Assembly: GCA_003240775.1 (NCBI GenBank) | Contig: QFNI01000004.1 | Coordinates: 1-64,000, forward strand | Direction of reading: 5' to 3' | Length of the DNA: 64,000 nt | From: Mesorhizobium amorphae | GTDB lineage: Bacteria; Pseudomonadota; Alphaproteobacteria; Rhizobiales; Rhizobiaceae | Shown: positions 42,371 through 51,285 of the stretch, piece after piece | How the letters are laid out: each line of letters opens with the position of its first letter | Position numbering within the stretch: position 1 is the stretch's first letter | Made by a program: the position numbers and the translations under genes | Notes under the pieces: generated by a model | What the model saw: the letters and a program-made list of their open reading frames with translations, nothing else | The model's database searches: none | What the model was told of the DNA's origin: nothing

Positions 42371-42395
42371 TCCCGGCAATCTTCCGCCAACCGCG

Positions 42396-42420
42396 CGCCC
42401 GGCTCATCGCCGGGCGTTTC
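42396..42420 (+). terminator. Rho-independent-type terminator after the second flagellin gene
   Basis: CGCCCGGC, a five-base loop, and GCCGGGCG form an 8-bp perfect stem followed by TTTCGCGTTT, 26 nt after the stop codon. Confidence 0.7.
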
Positions 42421-42444
42421 GCGTTTGGCGGCCCTTCAATGCTC

Positions 42445-42464
42445 GCACAAGCTTGAACCCATAG
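42445..42464 (+). promoter_or_regulatory. Flagellar promoter element upstream of fliF
   Basis: GCACAAG, nine bases, ATAG: the shared bipartite element, same spacing, ending 43 nt before the fliF start. Probably drives fliF, the FliH-like gene, motB, motC, fliK and the transglycosylase gene. Confidence 0.6.
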
Positions 42465-42506
42465 CGTTCCATTCATGGCTCGCCGGGAGCCGCATGAGCC
42501 CTCGAC

Positions 42507-44159
42507 GTGCCGCAGCAGCTGCAATCCATCCTCGCCAATCTCGCAAGCTTCGGCACCAAGCGCCTGCTCATCATGGGCGCGGTCGCCGCCCTCGTGATCG
42601 GCGTGGTCGCGGGCGGCGCGGTGTTCCTCAACAAGCCCGCCTTCGAGACGCTCTATGTCGGCCTTGAACGCTCCGACGTGAACCAGATCGGCATGGTGCT
42701 GGGCGAGGCGGGCATCGCGTTTGACGTGGGCTCCGACGGCACGACCGTGCTTGTCCCCGCGGGCCTCACCGCCAAGGCCCGCATGATGCTGGCCGAAAAG
42801 GGCCTGCCCACCTCGGCCAATGCGGGCTACGAGCTCTTCGACAATGTGGGCTCGCTCGGCCTCACCTCGTTCATGCAGCAGGTCACGCGCGTCCGCGCAC
42901 TCGAAGGCGAGATCGCGCGCACGCTGCAATCGCTCAACGGCATCAAGGCCGCCCGCGTCCACCTCGTGATGAGCGAGCGTGCGAGCTTCCGCCGCGACGA
43001 GCAGCAGCCCACGGCTTCCGTTGTGATCCGCACCGCAGGCATCGACGCGCGCACGTCGGCTGCCGCGATCCGTTATCTCGTGGCCGCTGCCGTGCCGGGC
43101 CTCGATGCCGAAAAGGTCACCGTGCTCGACGCTTCCGGCCAGCTTCTCGCCGCCGGCGAAGACCCTTCAGGCACGAGTGCCGCCCGCTCGCTCGGCGTCG
43201 AACAGACGGTGGAAGCCCAGGTCGAGAGCAACATCCGCCGCGCGCTGATGCCCTATCTCGGGCCGGAGAACTTCCGCGCCTCGGTGAAGGCCGAGGTCAA
43301 CACCGACACGCGCCAGACCGAGGAAACCATCTTCGACCCCGAGTCGCGCGTGGAGCGCTCCACCCAGGTCGTCAAAAGCGCCGAGAATTCCTCCCAGCGC
43401 CAGGCGAGCGCGCCGACTTCCGTGGAAGAAAACCTCCCCGACGAGGGCACCGCCCCCTCGGACGGTCCGCAAAGCTCGGAAAACAACGAGCGCAAGGAGG
43501 AAACCACCAACTACGAGATGAACACCAAGCGCATCGCCACCACGTCTAACGGCTACAGCGTCACCAAGATGAGCGTTGCCGTCGTGGTGAACCGCGAGCG
43601 CCTGAAGACGCTGGTCGGCGGCGAGGCGATGGACCCCGCCCAGCTCGAAGCGCGCATCGCGGAGATCCGCACGCTGGCCATGATGGCAGCCGGCCTCGAC
43701 GAGAAGCGCGGCGACGCGATCACCGTGTCCGCAGTGGAGTTCATCGATGGGCTCGACGGGGTGGAAGTGGTCGAGCCCGGCGTGATGGACACGCTCGGTG
43801 AGCAGGCGGGCACCTTCATCAATGCCGGCGCCTTCATCGTGGTGGCGCTGCTTCTGGGCTTCTTCGGCCTGCGCCCGCTCGCGGCGGCACTCCGCCCGCA
43901 GGCGCCCGCCACCGAGGGGGAAACGCGCTCCTTCGAGGATGTGCAGCGCGCGCTCCCCACGCCCGATGGCACAAGCCCCGCGCTGCTCGCCGCGAACGAA
44001 GCGGGCATGCCCGCACTCGCCACACCCACGGCCCTCGACGACCTCCGCCAGAAGATCAAGCCGGCACCCGCCGAGCGCCTCGCGCGCATGGTGGAGCTCA
44101 ACGAGGAGCGCACGGCGCAGATCCTGCGCAAATGGGCGGGCCGTGAGGAGGCCGCCTGA
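42507..44159 (+). CDS. fliF: Flagellar MS-ring protein FliF
   Basis: 550-residue membrane ring protein on which the export gate and switch assemble. Membrane helices at about 20-42 and 435-455; ring-building motif domains between them (FMQQVTRVRALEGEIARTLQ and VHLVMSERASFRRD are well conserved); cytoplasmic tail ending RMVELNEERTAQILRKWAG, which binds FliG. GTG start. The first gene of a coupled operon with overlaps throughout. Confidence 0.98.
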   Translation: MPQQLQSILANLASFGTKRLLIMGAVAALVIGVVAGGAVFLNKPAFETLYVGLERSDVNQIGMVLGEAGIAFDVGSDGTTVLVPAGLTAKARMMLAEKGLPTSANAGYELFDNVGSLGLTSFMQQVTRVRALEGEIARTLQSLNGIKAARVHLVMSERASFRRDEQQPTASVVIRTAGIDARTSAAAIRYLVAAAVPGLDAEKVTVLDASGQLLAAGEDPSGTSAARSLGVEQTVEAQVESNIRRALMPYLGPENFRASVKAEVNTDTRQTEETIFDPESRVERSTQVVKSAENSSQRQASAPTSVEENLPDEGTAPSDGPQSSENNERKEETTNYEMNTKRIATTSNGYSVTKMSVAVVVNRERLKTLVGGEAMDPAQLEARIAEIRTLAMMAAGLDEKRGDAITVSAVEFIDGLDGVEVVEPGVMDTLGEQAGTFINAGAFIVVALLLGFFGLRPLAAALRPQAPATEGETRSFEDVQRALPTPDGTSPALLAANEAGMPALATPTALDDLRQKIKPAPAERLARMVELNEERTAQILRKWAGREEAA

Positions 44160-44797
44160 TGGGCGCCACCCAGGCGCTGCGCTCGGCGCTGCGCGATTTC
44201 TCCGCACGCCCCGCACCCGACGCGGCACCGCGCCCCATGCTGGTGCCCGTCCAGGCCGCCCCCGCCCTTCCCGTGCCCGACATCGACGCGCTGATCGCGA
44301 ACGCCGTGGCACAAGCCGAAGCCGCGCTCGGCGAACGCCTCGCGGCCGAGCATGGCGCAGAACTCACAGCCCTCCGCGCCGAGCATGAGGCGGCCCTTGT
44401 CGCCCGCGACGCGCAGTTCGGCGCGCAGGCGCTGGGCGCCATCGGCCAGGCCGTGGCCGCTCTCGGCGAAGGGGTTGCGGAGGCGGTCGGCAGCCGCGTC
44501 GCCCGCATCCTCGCGCCGCTGCTCCACGAGGCGCAACAGACGCAAGCGATCAGCGCGCTGCGCACCGCGATCCTCCACTCGGTCGGTGGCCCGGACGGCG
44601 TTGCGCTCGTTTTGCGCGGCCCGGCCGCCCTGCGGACGCGGATCGAGCCCGAGCTTCTGGACGCGGGCTTCACCGTGCGCTGGGAGGATGCCCCAGGCTT
44701 CGACGTCGAGGCGAGTGCGGGCGCCACCGTCTGGCGCACGCGGCTCGACGAATGGCAGGCCGGCCTCGATGCCGCCCTTGAAGGGGTCTCGCCGTGA
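44159..44797 (+). CDS. fliH: FliH-like flagellar export regulator
   Basis: 212-residue cytoplasmic protein between fliF and motB. An Ala/Pro-rich N-terminus, a long Ala/Glu-rich helix (about 40-110: LIANAVAQAEAALGERLAAE and on) and a C-terminal domain of alternating strands ending in an LDEWQAGLDAAL helix have the layout of FliH/YscL, the FliI-binding stator-like subunit. Sequence similarity is weak, so the name rests on architecture, the absence of another FliH in the window and position. ATG shares a base with the fliF stop. Confidence 0.62.
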   Translation: MGATQALRSALRDFSARPAPDAAPRPMLVPVQAAPALPVPDIDALIANAVAQAEAALGERLAAEHGAELTALRAEHEAALVARDAQFGAQALGAIGQAVAALGEGVAEAVGSRVARILAPLLHEAQQTQAISALRTAILHSVGGPDGVALVLRGPAALRTRIEPELLDAGFTVRWEDAPGFDVEASAGATVWRTRLDEWQAGLDAALEGVSP

Positions 44798-45993
44798 GCG
44801 CTGCCGAGGGCGAAGCCGTCCGCGAGATCATCATCGTCAAACGCGTCCACGGCGATGGCGAGGAGGGCCATCACGGCGGCGCGTGGAAGATCGCCTTTGC
44901 CGACTTCATGACGGCCATGATGTGCTTCTTTCTCGTGATGTGGCTGATCAACGCTGCGAACGAGCAAACCAAGGCGTCGGTCGCGAGCTACTTCAACCCG
45001 ATCAAGCTGGTCGACCGCAACACGGCCAAGCGCGGCCTGGAGGAAGTGGGGCAGGGCCCCAATGCGCGGGGCTCGGACGACACCCAGCATGAGAAGCCCG
45101 ACACGTCCGCAGGCTCGGAAGGCGCAAAGCACGGCGGCGCAGCGGAGCCGCGCGACAGCACGCAGGACCAGCCCGTGCCGATGAACTCGGACACGGCTCT
45201 GTTCGCCGACCCCTATGCCGTTCTGGCGGAGATCGCGGCCGACACCGGCCGCAGGCAGAACATGAGCGAGAAGGGCGACGGCGGCGCGGCGGATGCGGGG
45301 CCCTCCACAGGCGCATCGGGTGGCGACGCCTACCGCGATCCCTTCTCGCCCGATTTCTGGAGCCAGGAACAGGCCGTGCCGGACGCCGAGGCCTCTGCCG
45401 AACGCAGCGAGGAGCCACAAGCAGAGCCCGCAGCCGAGGTGGAAGAAATCCCCGAGCCGCCCGAACCCGAGCCCGCGAAGCCCGAGCCGGCAACGGCCCC
45501 CCAGGACGTCCCGCCAGCCACCCGGCAGGCGGCAGCCGAGATTCGCGCGGCGCTGGACAAGGCGATCGGCCCCGGCTCCGAGGCCTCGGGCGGCATCGCG
45601 GTGGAAGCGCGCAAGGGCGGGGTCGCCATCTCCGTCACCGACCGGCTGGATTTCGGCATGTTCCGCGTCGGCTCTGCCGTGCCCGACCGCGAGCTGGTGC
45701 TCGCCATGGACAAGATCGGCGCCGTGATCCGCGAGCGTGGCGGCACGGTGACGGTGGAAGGCCACACGGATGCGCGGCCATTCCGCTCGGCGCAATACGA
45801 CAACTGGCGCCTGTCGTCGGCGCGCGCGCAGGCCGCCTACCACATGCTCGTGCGCGCGGGTCTCGACGAGCGCCGCATCCAGAGCGTCGCGGGCTTCGCC
45901 GACCGCAGGCTCAAGCTGCCCGACCAGCCCTTCGCCGCCGAGAACCGCCGCATCGAGATCCTGGTCGACCTGCCCGCGGACCCCGCTCCGTGA
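44794..45993 (+). CDS. motB: Flagellar stator protein MotB
   Basis: 399-residue stator subunit that anchors the motor to peptidoglycan. One membrane helix at about 33-53 contains the proton-carrying D37 in IAFADFMTAMM. The OmpA-like peptidoglycan-binding domain occupies about 255-395 (TVTVEGHTDARPFR, ENRRIEILVDLP). The linker between them (about 75-250) is much longer than in enteric MotB and acidic, with EPP-rich segments, typical of the MotB that works with MotC in Rhizobiales. GTG start overlaps the previous gene by 4 nt. Confidence 0.97.
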   Translation: MSAAEGEAVREIIIVKRVHGDGEEGHHGGAWKIAFADFMTAMMCFFLVMWLINAANEQTKASVASYFNPIKLVDRNTAKRGLEEVGQGPNARGSDDTQHEKPDTSAGSEGAKHGGAAEPRDSTQDQPVPMNSDTALFADPYAVLAEIAADTGRRQNMSEKGDGGAADAGPSTGASGGDAYRDPFSPDFWSQEQAVPDAEASAERSEEPQAEPAAEVEEIPEPPEPEPAKPEPATAPQDVPPATRQAAAEIRAALDKAIGPGSEASGGIAVEARKGGVAISVTDRLDFGMFRVGSAVPDRELVLAMDKIGAVIRERGGTVTVEGHTDARPFRSAQYDNWRLSSARAQAAYHMLVRAGLDERRIQSVAGFADRRLKLPDQPFAAENRRIEILVDLPADPAP

Positions 45994-47330
45994 CGAGGAA
46001 AGGCTTGGTCGGCGCGTTTCTGGCAGTCCTCTTGCTCGGCTCGGCTCCGGCGGCATCTGCCTCCGAGCCGGCCCAGCCCGTGCAGCCCTTCCAGCTCGTG
46101 CGCTCGCTGCAGCGCGTGCAGGACCGCATCGCGAGCGGCGATCACGCCGTGCTGCCCATGCAGCGCAAGGCGCTCGAACGTGCCGACCGCGCATTGCGCG
46201 AGGCGGACGACGCTGAACTGGCCGAGCCGCGGAATTTCCGCGCGGTGCTCATCTACGCCATGAGCGGCGGCAACCCCGCAACGGTCGAAATCCTGCTTCC
46301 GCGCCTGATCGGCGCGGCGCGCGGCCGCGCCAAGGCCGAAGAGGACGCCAAGCGCGCCGCAGCCGAAGAAAGCGGCGAAGCGCCGCCCGAGCCCGAGCCC
46401 GCAGCGGAAGAAGCCCATGGCGGGGGCCACGCCGCCAAACCCGGCAAGAAGGACAGCGCGGCCCCTCCCAAGCCCGTGCGCTCCGCCGATGAGCGCTTGG
46501 CGCTCGGCGTCTACAACTATCTGCGCGGCCGCCCCGAGGATGCGCGCGAGGCGCTTTCCGCCATTGACCCGATGGCCGAGGAGCCCGAGCTCGGCGCATT
46601 CCTCGCGCTGGTGCGCGGCCAGCTCGAAGCCTCCAACACCCCGCAGATCGCCGCCCGCCTGCTCGATCAGGCGCGGCTTCTCGGCACGGGCACGCTGGTC
46701 GAGGAAGCGGCGACCCGCCGCGCGGTGCTGCTTGCCGTCGAACTCGGGGAGCGGCCCCGCTTCATCGCCTTGAGCGAAAGCTATGCGCGCCGCTTCGTGC
46801 TCTCGCCCTATGCCGCGCAATGGGCGGACGGCTTCGTCGCGGGCGTCATGGCGCTGCGCGAGGGCCTCGACTTCGCAGACCTCGACCGCGTCACGGAAAA
46901 CCTCGACCCCGAGCGGCGGCGCGTGCTTTTCCTGCGCATCGCGCGCGCGGCCGGCATCGAGCACGCGACCGCCTTGGCCGACTTCGCATCCGCCCGCGCG
47001 GAAGCCGAGCCCGGCCGGGACGACCCGCGCACGGTGCTCTATTCCGCCCTGCCCAAGGTCGCCACCGAAGGCAGCGACGAGGTTCTCCGCTCGTTGCGCA
47101 CTATTGACCAGACCAAGCTCACCACCAGCGACCGTGCGCTCCTCCAGGCGGCGAAGGCCGTCGCCGAGGGCTTGAAGCTGCCCGACACGAACCCTGCCGC
47201 CCTGCCCGAGCCCACCGCCGAGCCGCAGACCGCCGATCTCGACCCCGCCGTCACCGAAAGCGAGGCCAAGCTCACCGGCGCGCGCAAGGCGCTCGGCGAC
47301 ATCGACGCGCTTCTGGGAAAAAGCCGGTGA
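45990..47330 (+). CDS. motC: Periplasmic motility protein MotC
   Basis: 446-residue protein found in Rhizobiales, which binds the periplasmic part of MotB and is needed for motor rotation. Signal peptide (VGAFLAVLLLGSAPAASA), helical body with an Ala/Glu/Pro-rich insert at about 115-160, and the family stretches NPATVEILLPRLIG and LGVYNYLRGRPEDAREALS. It depends on MotE, also encoded here. GTG start within a GTGA overlap with motB. Confidence 0.95.
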   Translation: MTRKGLVGAFLAVLLLGSAPAASASEPAQPVQPFQLVRSLQRVQDRIASGDHAVLPMQRKALERADRALREADDAELAEPRNFRAVLIYAMSGGNPATVEILLPRLIGAARGRAKAEEDAKRAAAEESGEAPPEPEPAAEEAHGGGHAAKPGKKDSAAPPKPVRSADERLALGVYNYLRGRPEDAREALSAIDPMAEEPELGAFLALVRGQLEASNTPQIAARLLDQARLLGTGTLVEEAATRRAVLLAVELGERPRFIALSESYARRFVLSPYAAQWADGFVAGVMALREGLDFADLDRVTENLDPERRRVLFLRIARAAGIEHATALADFASARAEAEPGRDDPRTVLYSALPKVATEGSDEVLRSLRTIDQTKLTTSDRALLQAAKAVAEGLKLPDTNPAALPEPTAEPQTADLDPAVTESEAKLTGARKALGDIDALLGKSR

Positions 47331-48535
47331 GAGTTTCCGCAGACTTCGCGACACCCGCTGCCCGCCCGAGCAACGCCTCGACCACCACTGACGCGGAAAC
47401 CCCTTTCGCGGCCCTGATGGGGGAGAGCGCGCAGCCGCGCCCGGCCGCGCGAAGGGTCGAAACCGACGGGGATGGCCGACCCGTCCCCGAGGGCTACGAA
47501 CCCCAGCCGCGCAGCAGCCGCGACCGCATGATCCGCCATTCCCTGTCCGCCTGGAACAGGATGCGGGAGGAGAGTACGGCCCCGCGCGATGCTCCGGCGA
47601 CGGACCAGCCCGTGGCGGAAGTGCCGGCCCTTATCGAAGCCTCGCCGGAAGGGGAGGGGACAGACAAAGTTTTGTCTTCCGAAAAGCTCCCTGAAGACCT
47701 CCCGCACGCCGAACCCACCGAGCGAGACGCGACCGCCTTCGTTCCCGTGCCCACCGTGCTTCCGGCCCCGCCCGAGCTTCGCCGCACTTCAGAGCCGCGC
47801 CAGAACAGCGAGGCGAAGCCCACAGCGAGCGTCGAGGGAACGTCCGAGCCGAGCGAGCCTGCCGAGGAAACCGCTGCTCCACGGCGCGCCGGCGGCATGG
47901 AGGATGTGCATGCCGTCCGCGAAGAAGCCGACGCCCGCCCCGAGGCCCCGGCCCGCGCAGCACCGCTTGCCCAGCCCGCTCCCGCCAGCCCGTCACCCCC
48001 GCCGCCCGCACCGCTCGCCGTCGATGCGACCCCGCCCGGCCTCGCCGAAGCCATCCGCGCCGATCTCGCGCAGCGCCCCATCGACCCCGCGGTCTTCGCC
48101 GGCCCCGACACCCGCCGCGTGCTCGTGATCGAGCTACGCCCCGCCGAACTCGGCGCCGTCACCGCCCGTCTGCGCTTCACGGGCGGCGCGATGCAGGTGG
48201 AACTCTCCGTCGAGACCGAGCGCGCGCATGAGCGGCTGGGCGGCGACGGCGGCGACGCCATCTTACGCGCGCTGCAGGCCGCCGGCGTCAGCGTCGATCA
48301 AGTCACGGTGCAGGCCGCAAACCCCGCGCAAGCTCCGCCCGACATGTCTTCTCGCCCGCCGCCCACGCGCGGCGACGAGGCACAGGGAAATGCCGGCCCC
48401 TCCACGGGTCGGGAAGGTCGCGGCAGCGAAGGAGAGCATGGACATGGCGAGCGGTCGCAGAACGGAAGCTGGAGGAACGGGCAGGGTGCTTCCCCTTCTC
48501 GCCCTGCTTCTCGCCTGGACGATCTCTTCATCTGA
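47327..48535 (+). CDS. fliK: Flagellar hook-length control protein FliK (MotD)
   Basis: 402-residue exported ruler protein, formerly called MotD in Sinorhizobium. The N-terminal two-thirds are disordered-looking and rich in Pro, Glu and Ala; the conserved FliK domain is at about 255-345 (VLVIELRPAELGAVTARLRF then ILRALQAAGVSVDQVTVQ). It acts with FlhB to stop hook growth. GTG start overlaps motC by 4 nt; its last 92 nt overlap the next gene in another frame. Confidence 0.93.
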   Translation: MRVSADFATPAARPSNASTTTDAETPFAALMGESAQPRPAARRVETDGDGRPVPEGYEPQPRSSRDRMIRHSLSAWNRMREESTAPRDAPATDQPVAEVPALIEASPEGEGTDKVLSSEKLPEDLPHAEPTERDATAFVPVPTVLPAPPELRRTSEPRQNSEAKPTASVEGTSEPSEPAEETAAPRRAGGMEDVHAVREEADARPEAPARAAPLAQPAPASPSPPPPAPLAVDATPPGLAEAIRADLAQRPIDPAVFAGPDTRRVLVIELRPAELGAVTARLRFTGGAMQVELSVETERAHERLGGDGGDAILRALQAAGVSVDQVTVQAANPAQAPPDMSSRPPPTRGDEAQGNAGPSTGREGRGSEGEHGHGERSQNGSWRNGQGASPSRPASRLDDLFI

Positions 48536-49046
48536 CGCGCGCGCCACCAGTGCGACCAACGCCTGCGAGAACGAGATCCTGCGCGCCGCCCAGCGCTACA
48601 GCATCCCCGCCGGCATCCTCTACGCGGTGGGTCTCACCGAGACAGGCGTGAAAGGCTCGCTCCAGCCTTTCGCGCTCAACATCGCGGGCAAGGCCGTGTT
48701 CGCGAAGAGCCGGGCCGAGGCCGTGCGCCTGGCCGAGGAAGCCGCGGCCCGCGGCGTGCGCCTCGTCGATCTCGGCTGCATGCAGATCAACCGCCGCTGG
48801 CACGGCCAGCATTTCGCGAGCCTCGACGCCATGCTCGACCCCGCAGCGAACGTCGACTACGCCGCCCGCTTCCTGAGCGATCTCAACCGCCGCCACGAAG
48901 GCTGGACGATGGCGGTCGCCCGCTATCATGCCGGGCCCGACAACGATCCCGCCCAGGCGCGCTACGTGTGCCGCGTCATCCGTAACCTCGTTGCCACAGG
49001 CTTCGGAAAGTGGACGCCCAACGCCCGCGAGTTCTGTCACGAATAA
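48444..49046 (+). CDS. Lytic transglycosylase-like protein (SLT domain) of the flagellar cluster
   Basis: 200-residue periplasmic enzyme likely to open peptidoglycan for passage of the rod. A signal peptide (VLPLLALLLAWTISSSDARA) is encoded within the overlap with fliK. The transglycosylase fold follows: residues IPAGILYAVGLTETG contain the catalytic glutamate, and GCMQINRRWHG and ARYHAGPDN are diagnostic. AAGGAG lies 9 nt before the ATG at 48444; an ATG 6 nt earlier is also possible. A related gene occupies this position between motD and rem in Sinorhizobium. Confidence 0.88.
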   Translation: MASGRRTEAGGTGRVLPLLALLLAWTISSSDARATSATNACENEILRAAQRYSIPAGILYAVGLTETGVKGSLQPFALNIAGKAVFAKSRAEAVRLAEEAAARGVRLVDLGCMQINRRWHGQHFASLDAMLDPAANVDYAARFLSDLNRRHEGWTMAVARYHAGPDNDPAQARYVCRVIRNLVATGFGKWTPNAREFCHE

Positions 49047-49156
49047 GGCGCCGATCCCCATCCGTTCGCGTTTGTTCTTGATTTGAACCCGACGCCTGCC
49101 TTGATTCCGCCAAGTCCCGAGATCGAGCCGCCCGGTTTTGGGCGGTTGGTCCCCCG

Positions 49157-49171
49157 TTAACTGCCTCTTAA
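49157..49171. promoter_or_regulatory. CtrA-binding site upstream of rem
   Basis: TTAA-CTGCCTC-TTAA followed by CC: a perfect full CtrA site, 51 nt before the rem start codon. A further TTAAC half site lies at 49192-49196. CtrA is reported to control motility genes including rem in Sinorhizobium, which makes this the most credible regulatory site in the window. Confidence 0.7.
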
Positions 49172-49221
49172 CCATGCTCATCAAGAATTGGTTAACGGCG
49201 AATCGAGGGGCTTGGACGACG

Positions 49222-49887
49222 ATGATCGTGATCGTGGACGAAAGAGAGCTCGTAACGGACGGCTACCACTCCATGTTCGACCGCGAGGGCGTGGCCTCCA
49301 CCGGCTTCCGCTCCTCCGAGTTCGGCGAGTGGGTGTCGAGCGCCGCCGAGGAAGACCTGAAGTCGGTGCGCGCCATTCTGATCGGCGACTGCAACGCCGA
49401 CGTGCTCCCAGCGAAACTCCGCGACCGCACCGGCGCGCCCGTGATCGCCTTGTCCGAGCAGCACAGCCTGGAAAACACCCTGCGCCTCTTCGAATCCGGC
49501 GTGGACGACGTGGTGCGCAAGCCCGTCCACATCCGCGAGATCCTGGCCCGCATCGCCGCCATCCGCCGCCGCGCGCAGGAGGAAGCCCGCTTCGCCGAGA
49601 TCGGCCCCATGCGCGTCTTCACCGATGGCCGCGATCCCGAGATCGAGGGCGTGGCGCTGCCGCTGCCGCGCCGCGAGCGCCGCATCCTCGAATATCTTGC
49701 CGCCAATTGCGGCCGCCGGGTCACCAAGACCCAGGTGTTCAACGCCATCTACGGCCTGTTCGACGACGAGGTCGAGGAGAACGTGGTGGAAAGCCACATC
49801 TCCAAGCTGCGCAAGAAGCTGCGCGAGCGGCTGGGCTTCGACCCCATCGATTCCAAGCGTTTCCTCGGCTACCGCCTGGTGATGTGA
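49222..49887 (+). CDS. rem: OmpR-family flagellar activator Rem
   Basis: 221-residue transcription factor that in Sinorhizobium activates the hook, filament and motor genes during exponential growth, downstream of VisNR. A receiver-like domain (about 1-115; starts MIVIVDERELVTDGYHSMF, and VRKPVHIREILARI has the conserved lysine) lacks the usual acidic cluster and an evident phosphoacceptor, as in other Rem proteins. The winged-helix domain follows (about 130-220: LPLPRRERRILEYLAANCG, ENVVESHISKLRKKLRERLG). The ATG at 49222 agrees with Sinorhizobium Rem; longer frames would cover the CtrA box. Confidence 0.95.
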   Translation: MIVIVDERELVTDGYHSMFDREGVASTGFRSSEFGEWVSSAAEEDLKSVRAILIGDCNADVLPAKLRDRTGAPVIALSEQHSLENTLRLFESGVDDVVRKPVHIREILARIAAIRRRAQEEARFAEIGPMRVFTDGRDPEIEGVALPLPRRERRILEYLAANCGRRVTKTQVFNAIYGLFDDEVEENVVESHISKLRKKLRERLGFDPIDSKRFLGYRLVM

Positions 49888-50000
49888 GCGCGAAAAGCGC
49901 TTCCGCCTCAAAGGTTAAGCGAATCTTGAACCAGCTTGGCGCAAGCGCCAGGTGCCACGGTTCCACCCGCCGATGATCGGCCGGGATAAGGACGTAAGGG

Positions 50001-51254
50001 ATGAGCCTCTACGGAATGATGCGGACCAGCGTGTCCGGCATGGCGGCGCAGTCGAACCGGCTCTCGTCGGTGGCCGACAACATCGCCAATTCCTCCACCA
50101 CCGGCTACAAGCGCGCCCGCACCGAATTCTCGTCCATGGTGCTCGCCCCCAATGTGGGCTCCTACCAGTCCGGCGGCGTGACGACCGCGGTTCAAACCGC
50201 CGTCTCCGCCCAGGGCGTCCTGCAATACACGACCTCCGTCACCGACCTCGCCATCAACGGCGAGGGCTTCTTCCTGGTGCAGGCGCCCGACGGCACGACC
50301 TACATGTCGCGCGCGGGCTCGTTCGTGCTCGACGGCGAGGGCAACCTCGTCAACGCGGGCGGCCACAAGCTGATGGGCTATAGCCTGCAAGACGGCCAGG
50401 CCAACGTCACGGCCAACGGTGTGGGCGGGCTCCAGGCCATCGCCTTCGCCGACGAGGCGCTGACCGCCACCCCCTCCACCCGCGCGACGCTGACTGCCAA
50501 CCTGCCCGCGGGCGCGGCCATCGTCACGGGTGCCGCGCCTTCGGCCAACACGGCCGCGAGCACCTCGTCGCAGAAGACCTCGCTGCTGCTCTACGACAAT
50601 GTCGGCAACCCCGTGACGGTGGACGTCCACTACACCAAGACCGCCGACAACACCTGGGAAGTTGCGGTGTTCGACCAGAAGGGGGCCACCAATGGCGGCT
50701 TCCCCTATGCGCAGCCCGCGCTCGGCACGGCCACGCTCGCCTTCGATCCCACAACCGGCAAGCTCTCGGCCGCGAGCCCCACCAACCTGTCCTTCACCGT
50801 GCCCAACGGCGCGCCGCTCACGCTCGACCTCGCCAAGCAGACCGAGCTTGCCGGCGGCTTTGTCGTGCTCAAGCCCGAAGCCAACGGCAACGCGCCGAGC
50901 GCGGTCGAGAAGGTGCAGATCGACAGCGACGGCACGGTCTACGCCCAATACAAGAACGGCGCGCTCCAGGCGCTCTACCGCATCCCGCTCGCCACCGTCG
51001 CGAGCCCCGACCAGCTCCTGCTCGCCAACGGCAACGTTTATTCCACCACGCCCAATTCGGGCGCCATCCGCGTCGGCTTCGCCGAGGACGGCGGCTACGG
51101 CTCTGTGGTGTCGGGCGCGCTCGAAAGCTCCAACGTCGACATCGCGGAGGAGCTGACCACCATGATCGAGTCGCAGCGCTCCTACACGGCCAATTCCAAG
51201 GTGTTCCAGACCGGCTCCGAGCTGATGGACATTCTCGTCAACCTCAAGCGCTAG
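50001..51254 (+). CDS. flgE: Flagellar hook protein FlgE
   Basis: 417-residue hook subunit. Axial motifs at both ends: DNIANSSTTGYKRARTEF and SNVDIAEELTTMIESQRSY; the INGEGFFLVQ core motif lies near residue 88. AAGGG precedes the ATG. It starts a rightward run with flgK, flgL, flaF, flbT, flgD and fliQ. Upstream, TTAA-N7-TTGA (49915-49929, one mismatch to CtrA) and GCGCAAG (49939-49945) are visible. Confidence 0.97.
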   Translation: MSLYGMMRTSVSGMAAQSNRLSSVADNIANSSTTGYKRARTEFSSMVLAPNVGSYQSGGVTTAVQTAVSAQGVLQYTTSVTDLAINGEGFFLVQAPDGTTYMSRAGSFVLDGEGNLVNAGGHKLMGYSLQDGQANVTANGVGGLQAIAFADEALTATPSTRATLTANLPAGAAIVTGAAPSANTAASTSSQKTSLLLYDNVGNPVTVDVHYTKTADNTWEVAVFDQKGATNGGFPYAQPALGTATLAFDPTTGKLSAASPTNLSFTVPNGAPLTLDLAKQTELAGGFVVLKPEANGNAPSAVEKVQIDSDGTVYAQYKNGALQALYRIPLATVASPDQLLLANGNVYSTTPNSGAIRVGFAEDGGYGSVVSGALESSNVDIAEELTTMIESQRSYTANSKVFQTGSELMDILVNLKR

Positions 51255-51285
51255 CTCCAGTTGAGGGCGCGAGAGCGCAACCCCC

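Noticed and set aside
49138..49221. Longer start for rem
   Set aside because: It would make the perfect CtrA box coding and add residues absent from Sinorhizobium Rem; the ATG at 49222 matches the family start.
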